DNA of 64,000 nucleotides. Origin: Azospirillum brasilense (lineage in GTDB: Bacteria; Pseudomonadota; Alphaproteobacteria; Azospirillales; Azospirillaceae). The stretch lies in assembly GCF_007827815.1 (NCBI RefSeq), contig NZ_VITH01000009.1, forward strand, positions 62,001 to 126,000. The letters run 5' to 3'. The position numbers and the translations under genes are program-made. Shown here in pieces: positions 8,808 through 17,822 of the stretch; within the stretch, counting starts at the first letter, position 1; each line of letters starts with the position of its first letter. The notes under the pieces are model-generated. The model made no database searches. It was not told where the DNA came from and saw only the letters and a program-made list of their open reading frames with translations.

Positions 8808-8835
8808 ATATGTATGCACAAGAGTGCGTTCATAT
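8808..8835. promoter_or_regulatory. 28-bp dyad upstream of the peptide ABC operon
   Basis: ATATGTATGCAC, AAGA, GTGCGTTCATAT: two 12-base arms matching at 10 of 12 positions around a 4-base centre. It lies between the LuxR-type regulator gene and the binding-protein gene it probably controls. The GTGC/GCAC core also occurs in a short palindrome upstream of the regulator itself (10015-10025). The role as regulator binding site is inferred from symmetry and position. Confidence 0.5.
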
Positions 8836-8885
8836 CCAGGTATTCGCGCGGTCGGCGATGCGTCAGGCACCATACCCGGATTCGA

Positions 8886-9944
8886 TCAGGCGCGCGACCC
8901 GAAATGCCAGCAGATCGTCGTCACCTGCCGGACGATTCCCGCCTGGTTGCGCAGCCCCGTCTTGCCCAGGATGGACGAGACCTGATTGTAGACGGTGCGC
9001 CGCTCCACCCCGCGATCCTCGGCGATCTCGTCGACGCTCCGCCCGCTGCACAGGGCCAGCGCGATCTCGGCCTCCGAGCCGGTGATCTGGAGAAGCTCGG
9101 CGACGGTGCGCGCCGAGACGTCGGGCATCACCTCCGGATCGACGAGGGTCAGAAGCAGGATGCCGTTCATCGGACCGCCACCGCCGACGCTCTGGGCCGG
9201 TGGCTCCGACAGGGTGGCGAAATAGGGCGCCGGCTGGTCCAGGCGCGACACGCGCAGCGTGATCGGCGTGCGGGTGCGGCGGCGGAAGAAGCCGGCGGCC
9301 CGCTTGGAAAGCTCCGCCTGCTCGGTCGGGGCGTCGGGGATGCACAGCCGGCCGCCGACCACGGACAGCGCGTCGCCCCGCGACAGGATCGAGGCGAAGG
9401 ACGCGTTGCCGTCGATGATCTGGCAGCGCGGCGTCAGCAGCGCCGCCGGGTAGGGCAGGGCGTCGAGAAGCCGGACGACGAAGGAGGGCCGGCCGGACTG
9501 CGGCAGCACGCTGCCGCCGTTCAGGGAAATCAGGCTGTCGTAGCCGCCCCGGACGCTGTCCTGGACGTTGCTGGTGACGTCGCGCCGGATCTGGTACCAC
9601 CAGCCGTCCGTGTCGTCCAACCGTTCGTAGGTGATCTGGATGACCCGCCCGTCGGAGTGGAGCGTGAAGGACTGCCAGAACCGGTTGAAGCGGCGGAGGT
9701 CCTCGGCGTAGCCGATCCACCGCGCCGGGTCGGAATAGATGGTGTCCGAGCTGAATTTCTTGTGCTTCACGCACTCCCACACGATGTCGCGGAACGTCAC
9801 CGAGCGCGAGAAGTCGATGAAGGGATAGATCGTCTTCTGCTTGTCGTTGGTCGCCAGGAGCGTGTCGCTCTTGTCGAAGACGGTGAGCGCCGCGTTCATG
9901 TCCCGGGCGCGGCTGGAGAGGTCATGGACGAGATCGGACATCAC
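8886..9944 (-). CDS. LuxR-type HTH transcriptional regulator with PAS-like sensor region
   Basis: A 352-residue cytoplasmic regulator. The C-terminal 65 residues are a LuxR/FixJ-type helix-turn-helix: SEAEIALALCSGRSVDEIAEDRG, then the recognition helix RRTVYNQVSSIL. The N-terminal half (ALTVFDKSDTLLATN..., about residues 15-130) and a second segment (YPAALLTPRCQIIDGNASF, about residues 180-270) look like PAS-type sensor folds, suggesting small-ligand sensing. There is no receiver domain and no membrane segment. It precedes the ATPase-less peptide ABC operon on the same strand and is its likely regulator. Confidence 0.82.
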   Translation of the reverse strand: MMSDLVHDLSSRARDMNAALTVFDKSDTLLATNDKQKTIYPFIDFSRSVTFRDIVWECVKHKKFSSDTIYSDPARWIGYAEDLRRFNRFWQSFTLHSDGRVIQITYERLDDTDGWWYQIRRDVTSNVQDSVRGGYDSLISLNGGSVLPQSGRPSFVVRLLDALPYPAALLTPRCQIIDGNASFASILSRGDALSVVGGRLCIPDAPTEQAELSKRAAGFFRRRTRTPITLRVSRLDQPAPYFATLSEPPAQSVGGGGPMNGILLLTLVDPEVMPDVSARTVAELLQITGSEAEIALALCSGRSVDEIAEDRGVERRTVYNQVSSILGKTGLRNQAGIVRQVTTICWHFGSRA

Positions 9945-10014
9945 TCATTCCTCCCTTCACCGCGGGGTTGACGGAGCGCCCCCCGACCAGGGCCCGGGGC
10001 GCCGGTCGAGGGGC

Positions 10015-10025
10015 GTGCAATGCAC
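10015..10025. promoter_or_regulatory. Short palindrome upstream of the LuxR-type gene
   Basis: GTGCA-A-TGCAC, 71 bp before the regulator start. It shares the GTGC/GCAC core with the larger dyad at 8808-8835 upstream of the neighbouring transport operon. It could be an autoregulatory site, but an 11-bp palindrome can also arise by chance. Confidence 0.3.
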
Positions 10026-10092
10026 TGCCGTTGGAATGAATTTAGCAGAAAACCGCCGGCATCATGCAACGGTCAATACGATGGTATGACGC

Positions 10093-10500
10093 TCAGGCCG
10101 CCTCGACCGTGAGATAGCAGCCGGCGAGCTCCTCCGTCCGCAGCTCCACGCCGAGCGTCGTCCGGAAGGCGTCCTGCGTGTTGGCGACGGCCTTCTGCCA
10201 GGCGGCGGCGTCGGGAGCGTCCGGATGGTGATGGACGCGGGCGCCGACCAGCCGCTTCATGTCCGCCTCGTAGCGGTCCATGAACAGGATGTGCTCGTGC
10301 CACGCCGCGTCCGCCGCCTTCGTCGGCACCAGGATCAGGTTCGGCTTCGCCGCCACGACGACGAGGAACTGGCGGTAGGCCTCGACCGATTCCGTGGCCT
10401 GCTCCGCCGTGTAGCCGGCCGTCTCGAGCCGCGCGTTGATGAAGGAGAGGTCCAGGTTCGCCGGCGGCACGGACGGGAGGCGTTCGCTGTTGTCGTTCAT
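10093..10500 (-). CDS. Hypothetical protein with WHEHI motif
   Basis: A 135-residue soluble protein without signal peptide or membrane segment. I recognise only a weak resemblance to the small bacterial domain also found in glycine-rich-domain proteins: a helix with AADAAWHEHILFMDRY, then VHHHPDAP. Histidines in both motifs could bind a metal. An AAAGGATC ribosome site precedes the ATG at 10500. The frame stays open upstream to a GTG at 10773 with its own good ribosome site, so a 226-residue form is possible, but its extra N-terminus is low-complexity. Function unknown. Confidence 0.7.
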   Translation of the reverse strand: MNDNSERLPSVPPANLDLSFINARLETAGYTAEQATESVEAYRQFLVVVAAKPNLILVPTKAADAAWHEHILFMDRYEADMKRLVGARVHHHPDAPDAAAWQKAVANTQDAFRTTLGVELRTEELAGCYLTVEAA

Positions 10501-10514
10501 TCTCGATGATCCTT

Positions 10515-10769
10515 TCAGAAGGGAATGAGGGTCACTGCGGTCCTGGATGGCCTCCACCCGATGACGCCGGCCGGTCCGTCGCGGCGGGACGGCGGCCTCC
10601 GGCCCGTCCGGGCCGGTTCGATCGAGGAGAGGTGGCTGGCGGCGCTCCGCCGGCCGGGGCCTGGGCGCGGCACCGGCCGGGCTTGGTCCGGCTGCCGCCG
10701 GGGACAAACCGCCAAGGCTGCGTTCGTGTGCGCGACGCGTCCCGGTCGCTCGTGCACCAGGCCCGTCAT
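10515..10769 (-). CDS. Possible small Arg/Pro-rich protein or leader ORF
   Basis: An 84-codon frame beginning MTGLVHERPG with a strong ribosome site (AGGAGG, 6 bases before the ATG). It has markedly GC-rich third codon positions and ends 14 bp before the downstream gene at 10500. A good sigma70-like promoter (-35 at 10818-10823, -10 at 10795-10800) would start transcription about 18 bases upstream of this ATG. The product is basic and proline-rich and matches nothing I know. It could be a regulatory leader peptide for the downstream gene. The overlapping GTG at 10773 in another frame competes for the same ribosome site. Confidence 0.35.
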   Translation of the reverse strand: MTGLVHERPGRVAHTNAALAVCPRRQPDQARPVPRPGPGRRSAASHLSSIEPARTGRRPPSRRDGPAGVIGWRPSRTAVTLIPF

Positions 10770-10794
10770 GCACCCCTCCTGCATACCCGAGTGT

Positions 10795-10823
10795 ATCTTA
10801 GTATCGGTTGTGCAAGTGCTCAA
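10795..10823 (-). promoter_or_regulatory. Sigma70-like promoter for the 10500 locus
   Basis: On the minus strand, TTGAGC (10823-10818), a 17-base spacer, then TAAGAT (10800-10795): four of six matches to consensus in each box with optimal spacing, in an AT-rich island. Predicted transcription starts near 10788, just ahead of the ribosome site of the 84-codon frame and about 290 bases before the 10500 start. Confidence 0.5.
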
Positions 10824-10842
10824 GAGCATATCGTGTATTTGT

Positions 10843-10862
10843 ATTGAATCTGAACATTCAAT
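10843..10862. promoter_or_regulatory. AT-rich inverted repeat upstream of the promoter
   Basis: ATTGAAT, CTGAAC, ATTCAAT: perfect 7-base arms with a 6-base centre, 20 bp upstream of the -35 box. This is where an activator would bind. The spacing differs from a classical FNR box (TTGAT-N4-ATCAA), so assignment to the adjacent Crp/Fnr protein is only a guess. Confidence 0.4.
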
Positions 10863-11026
10863 TCTTTGCGATTGCATTCATACGCAACCAATTCCATGAA
10901 AGTCGTGGCGTGCGCCATGGATTCGAGGCCTCCGCGCAAAACCGGGGCATCGCATCGCGCCGTTCGGACGCATGAGCCTTTGCTTTGACGGGAATGGGAT
11001 CAGGGGTAGGGTGGGGACGCCGCCGC

Positions 11027-11734
11027 TCAACCGTCCAGCGCCACCGCCTCCAGCGCCGGCAGGTCGCAGGCGAAGACGTTCGGCGCCTGCTCGACGACCA
11101 AGCCCGCGCGCTTGAACTCGGCGATGGTGCGGCTGGCCGTCTCCATGCCGACGCCGAGCATGGCGCCCAGATCCTCGCGGCCCGACAACAGGACCGGTTC
11201 GTCCGGGGCGTCGGCGGCGAGCTTCAGGAACAGGCGGGCCAGCCGCCGCCGGGCGCTGCCGGTGGACAGCTCGGTCAGCCACTCGTCGGCCTGGTGCAGG
11301 GATTGGTACCAGCGTTCCATCAGGCGGCCGTGCAGGCGCGGCGTCTCCTTGCTCAGCCGCTCGACCACCGCGCGGGGCAGGCGGCAGGTCTCGGCTTCCT
11401 GGAGCACGACGGCGGTGTGCTCGTAGGGCTTGCCGACCAGAACCTCAAGCCCGGCGACCGCGCCCTGGCGGAGCAGCCGGACGATGCGCTGCGTGCCGTC
11501 GGGGAGGAACTGGACCAGCTTCACCAGACCGCCGCGGATCGTGTAGAGGGAGCCGCCCTCGTCCCCGGCGCTGTAGAGCGTGGCGCCGGGCTGGAAGCGC
11601 AGTTCGTCGATGGGGATGTGGATCAGGTCGAAATCCTGGTCGCGCAGGTCGCCGAACAGGACGAGGTCCCGGATGGCGCAGCTGCTGCAGCGCGCGGCGC
11701 CCAGCCGCGCGGCGTCGATTCCGTTCCGATGCAC
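11027..11734 (-). CDS. Crp/Fnr family transcriptional regulator
   Basis: A 235-residue protein with an N-terminal CSSC pair (Cys16, Cys19), a cyclic-nucleotide-type beta barrel (about 35-130), a dimerisation helix and a C-terminal winged helix. The recognition helix GVGMETASRTIAEFKRAG keeps the E-x-x-S-R pattern that reads TTGAT-type half sites in FNR. True FNR needs four cluster cysteines, three of them N-terminal; here only two lie at the N-terminus, so an oxygen-sensing 4Fe-4S cluster is doubtful. The GTG at 11734 follows a GGAAGG ribosome site and fits homologues, so the longer frame to 11899 was rejected. It is divergent from the bacteriophytochrome gene. Confidence 0.87.
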   Translation of the reverse strand: MHRNGIDAARLGAARCSSCAIRDLVLFGDLRDQDFDLIHIPIDELRFQPGATLYSAGDEGGSLYTIRGGLVKLVQFLPDGTQRIVRLLRQGAVAGLEVLVGKPYEHTAVVLQEAETCRLPRAVVERLSKETPRLHGRLMERWYQSLHQADEWLTELSTGSARRRLARLFLKLAADAPDEPVLLSGREDLGAMLGVGMETASRTIAEFKRAGLVVEQAPNVFACDLPALEAVALDG

Positions 11735-12105
11735 CCCTGCCCGCCTTCCGTCCGCCGGACCCGTTCCGGTTCCGCCCGAAGCTCCGGAGCGAATTTTACG
11801 CGATCCGGTCGAAAAGTTCCAACTGCGTGGATCCGCCCCGGGCGACATCCCGTATCCTGTCCTACCCCTTCTTCCCACGTTGCGCGCAGCGAAAGGCAAT
11901 CCATATGACCAATCGCTTATGCCCTTGTTCCGAAGTGGTATTGTCTCAGTTCCCCACCGTTGATAACCAAAGAGATGCCCGCCACGTCAAACATTCGACA
12001 TTATCTGGAATCATCGAATAGACCGGACGGCGAGCAGGGCATTAAGGAGCGACCTATTGGATTGTCTTTGGTTTCGGAGTGAACGCTGCCGCGAGGATCA
12101 GCGCC
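11735..12105. other. Divergent promoter region between the Crp/Fnr and bacteriophytochrome genes
   Basis: 371 bp without a gene. GC content drops in 11890-12070. A 6-base inverted repeat (ATTCGA at 11993-11998, TCGAAT at 12014-12019) lies in the part nearest the bacteriophytochrome. I found no convincing pair of -35/-10 boxes and no perfect FNR box; TTGAT occurs only as a single half site near 11960. Confidence 0.5.
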
Positions 12106-14385
12106 ATGACCGTTGGTGATTTGGACCTCGACGCCTGCAGCCGGGAACCGATCCATCGCCCCGGCAGCATCCAGCCCCACGGCATCCTGTTGGCCGTCTC
12201 CGGAAGCGACGCCGGCGACACCCTGATCCAAGCCAGCGCCAACGCCGCGCCGGCGCTGTCGCTGCCGCTGGCGCAGGCGTTGGGTCAGCCGCTGGACCAG
12301 GCGCTGCACCCGCAGATCGCCACCGCCGTGCGCTCCTTCCTCGCCGCCGGTCCGGTTTCCTCCCGCCCGGTGCCGGTCATCTTGACCGACCTGCCCGGTG
12401 CCGGCCGTCACCAGCTTCTCGCCCATGCCGTCAATGATGCGGCGGGCAACCGCGTGGTGATCCTGGAGCTGGAGCGGCTGGACGGGTTGGAGACCAACCT
12501 CCTCGACCACGTCTACCCGCGCATGCGCGAAGCGCTGGAGCGGCTGGATGCGCTGAACGCGCCAGCGGACCTTCTGAGCTGCGCCGCGCGGGAGGTCCGG
12601 GCGTTGACCGGCTTCGACCGCGTGCTGATCTACCGCTTCGACGCCGACTGGCACGGCACGGTGGTGGCGGAGGACGGGAACGGGCGGCTGCCCTCCTACA
12701 TGGACCTGCGCTTCCCCGCCTCCGACATTCCCACCCAGGCGCGCGAGCTGTACCGGCTGAACCGCCTGCGGCTGATCCCCGACGCCGGCTACGCCCCGGT
12801 GCCCCTGGTCGCGCTGTCCCCGGTCCCCGATGGCGCGCCGCCGCTCGACCTCAGCTTCTCCGTCCTGCGCAGCGTGTCGCCGGTGCATGTCCAGTACATG
12901 CGGAACATGGAAACCGCCTCCTCCATGTCGGTGTCGATCCTGCTGCATGGCGCCCTGTGGGGGTTGGTCTCCTGCCACCACCACGAGCCAAAGGCGGTGT
13001 CCTACGCCGTGCGCTCGGCCTGCGACCTGATCGCCCAGATCCTGTCGGTGCGCATCGCCGCGGTGGAGGACCGGCGCGACGCGGAGCACCGCATCGCCCT
13101 GCAATCCATCCAGGCGCGGCTGCTCGCCGCCATGGCCCAGGCCGACCCCTTCATCGCCGGCCTGACCGAGCATCCCGACGACCTGCTGCGCTTTGCCAAC
13201 GCCAGCGGGGCCGCCGTCGTCTTCGAACGGCGCTGCACGCTGGTCGGCGACACCCCGACGGAAGAGCAGGTGCGCGACCTCGTGGACTGGCTGGCCAGCC
13301 AGGGCGAGCCGGAGCAGTTCGAGACCGACAGCCTGCCCGCTCTCTATCCGGCTGCCGCCGGCTTCGAGGGCAAGGCGGCGGGACTGCTGGCCATTGCCGT
13401 GTCGAAGCTGCACGCCAGCTACGTGCTGTGGTTCCGGCCCGAGGTGGTGCGCACCGTCCGCTGGGGCGGCGACCCGCGCAAGCCGCTCGACCGCGACGGG
13501 GTGGGCCTGAGCCCGCGCGCCTCCTTCGAGACGTGGAAGGAGACGGTGCGTCACCGTGCGCTGCCCTGGACCGCGGCGGAGCGCGACACCGCCGCGGCGC
13601 TGCGCCACGCCGTCATCGGCATCGTCCTGCGCAAGGCGGAGGAACTGGCCGCCCTGTCGCGGGAGCTGGCGCGCTCCAACAAGGAGCTGGAGTCCTTCTC
13701 CTACTCCGTCTCCCACGACCTGCGCGCGCCGTTCCGCCACATCGTCGGCTACGCCGAGCTGTTGCAGGAGCTGGAATCGGACCGGTTGAGCGACACCGGA
13801 AAGCGCTATCTGAACGTCATCGTGGACGCGGCCAACAGCGCCGGCACCCTGGTGGACAATCTGCTGCACTTCTCCCAGATGGGGCGCAGCGAGCTGACCC
13901 CCGTCTCGGTGAACATGAACGATCTGGTGGCGGAGGTGCGGGAGACGCTGGCCCCCGACACCGCCGGGCGGGCCATCGAGTGGGACATCGCCCCGTTGCC
14001 CACGGTGCGCGGCGATCCCGTGATGATGCGGCTGGTTCTGCAGAATCTTTTGTCGAACGCCATCAAATATTCCCGCAACCGGGAACCGGCGCGCATCGCC
14101 GTGGGTTGCGAGGACCGACCCACCGAAACCCTCTTCTTCGTCAGGGACAACGGGGTCGGTTTCAACCAGGCTTACGAGAAGAAGCTGTTCGGGGTGTTCC
14201 AACGGCTGCACCGCAACGAGGAGTTTGAAGGCATCGGCATCGGTCTGGCCAATGTGCGCCGCGCCGTGGACCGCCATGGCGGACGGACCTGGGCCGATGG
14301 GCGGCTCGACAAGGGGGCCATCTTCTACTTCACGCTGCCGAAGGCCGGGGCGGCGAAACCCGATCTGCGAGACCTCGATGAGTGA
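12106..14385 (+). CDS. bphP: Bacteriophytochrome histidine kinase
   Basis: A 759-residue red/far-red photoreceptor kinase. The order is PAS (about 15-120), GAF (about 135-305), PHY (about 320-495), HisKA and HATPase. Chromophore features are all present: biliverdin-attachment Cys11 in DACSREPIHRPGSIQPHG, the PASDIP motif, the SPVHVQYMRNM histidine region of GAF, and the PRASF motif of the PHY tongue. The phosphoacceptor is His537 in SVSHDLRAPF. The ATG at 12106 follows GAGGATC; a GTG at 12079 would add nine residues. It overlaps the response regulator by 8 bp, so light should control phosphorylation of that partner. Confidence 0.96.
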   Translation: MTVGDLDLDACSREPIHRPGSIQPHGILLAVSGSDAGDTLIQASANAAPALSLPLAQALGQPLDQALHPQIATAVRSFLAAGPVSSRPVPVILTDLPGAGRHQLLAHAVNDAAGNRVVILELERLDGLETNLLDHVYPRMREALERLDALNAPADLLSCAAREVRALTGFDRVLIYRFDADWHGTVVAEDGNGRLPSYMDLRFPASDIPTQARELYRLNRLRLIPDAGYAPVPLVALSPVPDGAPPLDLSFSVLRSVSPVHVQYMRNMETASSMSVSILLHGALWGLVSCHHHEPKAVSYAVRSACDLIAQILSVRIAAVEDRRDAEHRIALQSIQARLLAAMAQADPFIAGLTEHPDDLLRFANASGAAVVFERRCTLVGDTPTEEQVRDLVDWLASQGEPEQFETDSLPALYPAAAGFEGKAAGLLAIAVSKLHASYVLWFRPEVVRTVRWGGDPRKPLDRDGVGLSPRASFETWKETVRHRALPWTAAERDTAAALRHAVIGIVLRKAEELAALSRELARSNKELESFSYSVSHDLRAPFRHIVGYAELLQELESDRLSDTGKRYLNVIVDAANSAGTLVDNLLHFSQMGRSELTPVSVNMNDLVAEVRETLAPDTAGRAIEWDIAPLPTVRGDPVMMRLVLQNLLSNAIKYSRNREPARIAVGCEDRPTETLFFVRDNGVGFNQAYEKKLFGVFQRLHRNEEFEGIGIGLANVRRAVDRHGGRTWADGRLDKGAIFYFTLPKAGAAKPDLRDLDE

Positions 14386-14860
14386 CCTGAAACCCATCCT
14401 GCTGGTCGAAGACAACCCGCGGGACCTGGAGCTGACCCTGGCGGCGCTGGAGAAATGCCAGCTCGCCAACGACGTGATCGTCGCCCGCGACGGCGAGGAG
14501 GCTCTTGGCATGCTGACCCGGCGCGACCCGGAGACGGGCAAGCCGACCCAGCTTCCCGCGGTCGTCCTGCTCGACCTCAAACTGCCGAAGATCGACGGGC
14601 TGGAGGTTCTGGAGCGGGTCAAGAACGACCCCGAGACCCGGCACGTCCCCATCGTGATGCTCACCGCGTCGCGCGAGGAGAGCGACCTCGTGCGCAGCTA
14701 CAAGCTGGGCGTGAACGCCTTCGTGGTGAAGCCGGTGGACTTCAAGGCCTTCTTCCAGGCGATCCGCGACCTGGGCGCCTTCTGGGCGATCCTGAACGAA
14801 CCCCCGGTCGGCTGCGCCCGCCGCCCGGCCGGAACCCCGCCCGTGGGAAAAGGCGCCTGA
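14378..14860 (+). CDS. Phytochrome-associated single-domain response regulator
   Basis: A 160-residue receiver of the Rcp1 type that accompanies phytochrome kinases. The acidic pair is in LVEDN, the phosphoacceptor Asp in LLDLKLPKIDGLEVL, and the conserved Thr and Lys in MLTAS and VVKPVDF. There is no output domain, so it acts by protein-protein contact or phosphotransfer. It overlaps the bacteriophytochrome gene and is followed after 4 bp by a hybrid kinase. This suggests a phosphorelay in which the regulator shuttles phosphate between them. Confidence 0.94.
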   Translation: MSDLKPILLVEDNPRDLELTLAALEKCQLANDVIVARDGEEALGMLTRRDPETGKPTQLPAVVLLDLKLPKIDGLEVLERVKNDPETRHVPIVMLTASREESDLVRSYKLGVNAFVVKPVDFKAFFQAIRDLGAFWAILNEPPVGCARRPAGTPPVGKGA

Positions 14861-14864
14861 CGGA

Positions 14865-17792
14865 ATGCCCTCCGCAATGCCCTCGGCGGTGACCATCCTG
14901 CATCTGGAAGACAGCCCGCTGGACTGCGAGCTGGCCTGCGCACGCCTGCGCAAGGCGGGAATCTCCTGCGACGTGACCCGCGTGGACACCCGCGCGGCCT
15001 TCGAGGCGGCGCTGGTCAAGGCGGCGGCGGACGGGCGGCGCTTCGACCTGATCCTGGCCGACTTCTCGCTGCCCGACTTCGACGGGCTGGAGGCGCTGGG
15101 CATCGCCAAGGCCCGCGCTCCGGAAACCCCCTTCCTGTTCCTCTCGGGCCGCATGGGGGAGGAGACGGCGGTGTCGGCGCTGAAGTTGGGCGCGCGCGAC
15201 TATGTGCTGAAGCAGCGGCTGGCCCACCTGCCCGCCGCGGTGGAGCGGGCGATCGTCGAGGCGCGCACCCTGGCCGAGCGGCGGCTGGCCGAGGAGAATC
15301 TGCGCCGGCTGCGGCAGGCCATCGACGACATCCGCGACTACGCCATCGTCACGCTGGATCCGGAGGGCCGCATCACCTCGTGGAACGAGGGCAGCCGCCG
15401 CCTGTTCGGCCATACCGAGGAAGAGGCGCTGGGGCATCCGCTGTCCCTGCTCTTCGCGCCGGAGGAACGCTGCGCGGAGAACATCCGCGGCCTTCTGGCC
15501 AGTGTGGCGGAGAAGGAGCGTTGCGAGGTCGAATGGATCCACGCGGCGCGCGACGGGCGGCGCTTCTTCGGCTCCACCGTGCTGACCGTGGCGCGCGACG
15601 CCACGGGCGCGCTGGCCGCTTATTCGGTGGTGGTGCGCGACATCACCGACCGTCGCGCCTCGGAAATCGCGCTGCGCGACAGCGAGGCCAAGTTCCGCGC
15701 CATTGCGGAAAGCATGCCGCAGCTCGTCTGGTCGGCCCCGCCCGACGGGCTTCCCGACTACTACAACCTGCATTGGTTCGCCTACACCGGCACCCGGCCG
15801 GAAGCGATGACCGGCACCGCCTGGATGGAGGTGGTCCATCCGGACGACCGGGCGCGGACCGCCGCCCTGTGGACCAGCGCGGTGCGGTCCGGCGGCTCCT
15901 ACGAGGTCGAGTACCGGCTGCGCGGCGCCGAGGACCGCTACCGCTGGTTCCTTGGGCGGGCGGTGCCGCTGCGCGACGGCGACGGGCGGATCACCCGCTG
16001 GTTCGGCACCTGCACCGACATCGACGACGCGGTGAAGGCCCGCGCGGCCCAGGCCGACGCCCGCGAGGATCTGGAGCGGCAGGTGGCCGAGCGCACGGCG
16101 GAGCTGGTGGCCGCCAACCGCCGGCTGCTGGGCGAGGTGGCGGAGCGCCAGCGCGCCCAGGCCGACCTCAGCGCGCTCTACACCAAGACGCCGGTGCCGC
16201 TGCACTCCCTGGACGCCGAGGGCCGGCTGCTGAGCGTCAGCGACCGCTGGCTGGAGTTCATGGGTTACGAGAGCCGGGGCCAGGTGCTCGGCCGCAACAT
16301 CACGGAGTTCATGCCGCCGGACGTCGCGCGGGAGCACCGGGAGCACCGCTGGCCGGAGCTGCTGCGGCTCGGCGCCTTCCAGGACATGCCCTACCGCTTG
16401 GTCAAGCGGTCAGGGGAGGTCGCCGACGTCCTGGTGTCCGCGCGGATCGAGCGGGACGGGTGGGGCGGTTTCCTGCGCACCATGGCCGCCGTGGTCGACG
16501 TTTCCGCCCGGCTGCGCGCCGAGGCGGAGCGCGAGCGGGCCGAGGAGGCGCTGCGCCATTCCCAGAAGATGGACGCGCTGGGCCAGCTCACCGGCGGCAT
16601 CGCCCACGATTTCAACAATCTGCTGACGGCGATCTCCGGCAACCTGGACCTGCTGCTGTCCCGTCTGGACACGGCGGAACGGGGCGATCTGCGCGACTAC
16701 GCCAGCCACGCCAAGGTCGGGGCGACCCGCGCCGCCGGGCTGACGCAGCGCCTGCTCGCCTTCGCCCGGCGGCAGCCGCTGCGCCCCGACGCGACGGAGC
16801 CCTGCGTTCTGGTCGAGGGGATGGAGGACCTGCTGCGCCGCACGGTGGGCGAGCAGGTGTCCATCGCGACCGACTGCCCGCCCGACGTCTGGGCGGCGTG
16901 GTGCGATTCCAACCAGCTGGAGATCGCTCTCCTGAATCTGGTGGTCAACGCCCGCGACGCCATGCCGGACGGCGGGCGCATCACCATCACCGCCGCCAAC
17001 GCCCGTCTGACGGCGGCCGACGTGGCGGGCGACGCCTCCGGGGCGGCACCCGGCGACTATGTGGTCCTGACCGTCGCCGACACCGGCATGGGCATGCCGC
17101 CCGACATCATCAAGCGCGCCTTCGACCCGTTCTTCACCACCAAGCCGATCGGGCAGGGGACCGGGCTGGGCCTGTCGCAGGTCTACGGCTTCGTCAGCCA
17201 GTCGCACGGGCTGGTGCGCATCGACAGCGAAGCCGGGCGGGGCACCGCCGTGCGCCTCTACCTGCCGCGCTGCGACGGAGAGGAGGGCGTTGGACTCCCG
17301 CAGGGGGGCGCTGCGGCGCCGGTCGCTGACGGCGCGATGGATGGTGTGGCGGACAACACCGCCGGAACCGTTCTGCTGGTCGAGGACGAGGCGCTGGTCC
17401 GCATGGTCGCGGTTCAGGCGCTGGAGGACGCCGGTCTGGACGTTGTCGAGGCGTCGGACGGGACCGAGGCGCTGGAACTGCTGGATGGCGGCCTGCGCGC
17501 CGATCTGGTGGTGACCGACGTCGGGCTTCCCGGCATGAACGGCCGGCAGCTCGCCGAGGCGGTGCGGGAGCGGCGGCCGGAGCTGGGCGTGCTGTTCATG
17601 ACCGGCTATGCCTACGACGCCACGCTCGGCACCGGCATCCTGGAGCCCGGCTGCGAGGTGCTGCAGAAGCCCTTCGAGACGACGGCGCTGGTCGCCCGCG
17701 TCACCGGCATGCTGGCCAACATGCGCGGTGGCGGCGGTGCGGGAGGTGCTGGCACCCTGCGCGAATCTGTCCCGGAACGCCACTGCGACTGA
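14865..17792 (+). CDS. Hybrid sensor histidine kinase: REC-PAS-PAS-PAS-HisKA-HATPase-REC
   Basis: A 975-residue soluble kinase with a receiver at each end. The N-terminal REC (about 10-125) has Asp in [13 protein letters not shown] and the SG/K residues of an active receiver. Three PAS domains follow (about 150-265, 275-395, 430-560), the second with a PAC-type tail. HisKA has His581 in [11 protein letters not shown], followed by HATPase ([15 protein letters not shown]). The C-terminal REC has [13 protein letters not shown]. It has no membrane helix, so it senses cytoplasmic signals. Its position 4 bp behind the phytochrome regulator suggests that its N-terminal receiver is charged by the light pathway. 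Confidence 0.93.
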   Translation: MPSAMPSAVTILHLEDSPLDCELACARLRKAGISCDVTRVDTRAAFEAALVKAAADGRRFDLILADFSLPDFDGLEALGIAKARAPETPFLFLSGRMGEETAVSALKLGARDYVLKQRLAHLPAAVERAIVEARTLAERRLAEENLRRLRQAIDDIRDYAIVTLDPEGRITSWNEGSRRLFGHTEEEALGHPLSLLFAPEERCAENIRGLLASVAEKERCEVEWIHAARDGRRFFGSTVLTVARDATGALAAYSVVVRDITDRRASEIALRDSEAKFRAIAESMPQLVWSAPPDGLPDYYNLHWFAYTGTRPEAMTGTAWMEVVHPDDRARTAALWTSAVRSGGSYEVEYRLRGAEDRYRWFLGRAVPLRDGDGRITRWFGTCTDIDDAVKARAAQADAREDLERQVAERTAELVAANRRLLGEVAERQRAQADLSALYTKTPVPLHSLDAEGRLLSVSDRWLEFMGYESRGQVLGRNITEFMPPDVAREHREHRWPELLRLGAFQDMPYRLVKRSGEVADVLVSARIERDGWGGFLRTMAAVVDVSARLRAEAERERAEEALRHSQKMDALGQLTGGIAHDFNNLLTAISGNLDLLLSRLDTAERGDLRDYASHAKVGATRAAGLTQRLLAFARRQPLRPDATEPCVLVEGMEDLLRRTVGEQVSIATDCPPDVWAAWCDSNQLEIALLNLVVNARDAMPDGGRITITAANARLTAADVAGDASGAAPGDYVVLTVADTGMGMPPDIIKRAFDPFFTTKPIGQGTGLGLSQVYGFVSQSHGLVRIDSEAGRGTAVRLYLPRCDGEEGVGLPQGGAAAPVADGAMDGVADNTAGTVLLVEDEALVRMVAVQALEDAGLDVVEASDGTEALELLDGGLRADLVVTDVGLPGMNGRQLAEAVRERRPELGVLFMTGYAYDATLGTGILEPGCEVLQKPFETTALVARVTGMLANMRGGGGAGGAGTLRESVPERHCD

Positions 17793-17822
17793 TGCGTTAT
17801 CCTCCTCTAAGGACGAGTCCGG

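Larger units (their letters stand above)
10501..11026. other. 526-bp stretch without an established gene
   Basis: The left half (10515-10769) is GC-rich and holds the possible small ORF. The right half holds an AT-rich island (10790-10880) with a promoter candidate on the minus strand and a 7-bp inverted repeat. From 10880 to 11026 I see nothing definite beyond the 3' end region of the Crp/Fnr gene. Confidence 0.6.

Noticed and set aside
12079-12105. Upstream GTG start for the bacteriophytochrome
   Set aside because: The ATG at 12106 has a proper GAGGA ribosome site and places the chromophore cysteine at the usual distance from the N-terminus.
12001-14664. Long open frame on the minus strand opposite the bacteriophytochrome gene (887 codons)
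   Set aside because: Mirror effect of strong GC3 coding on the other strand; the translation is His/Gln/Arg-rich low complexity, without domains, and ignores the real gene boundaries.
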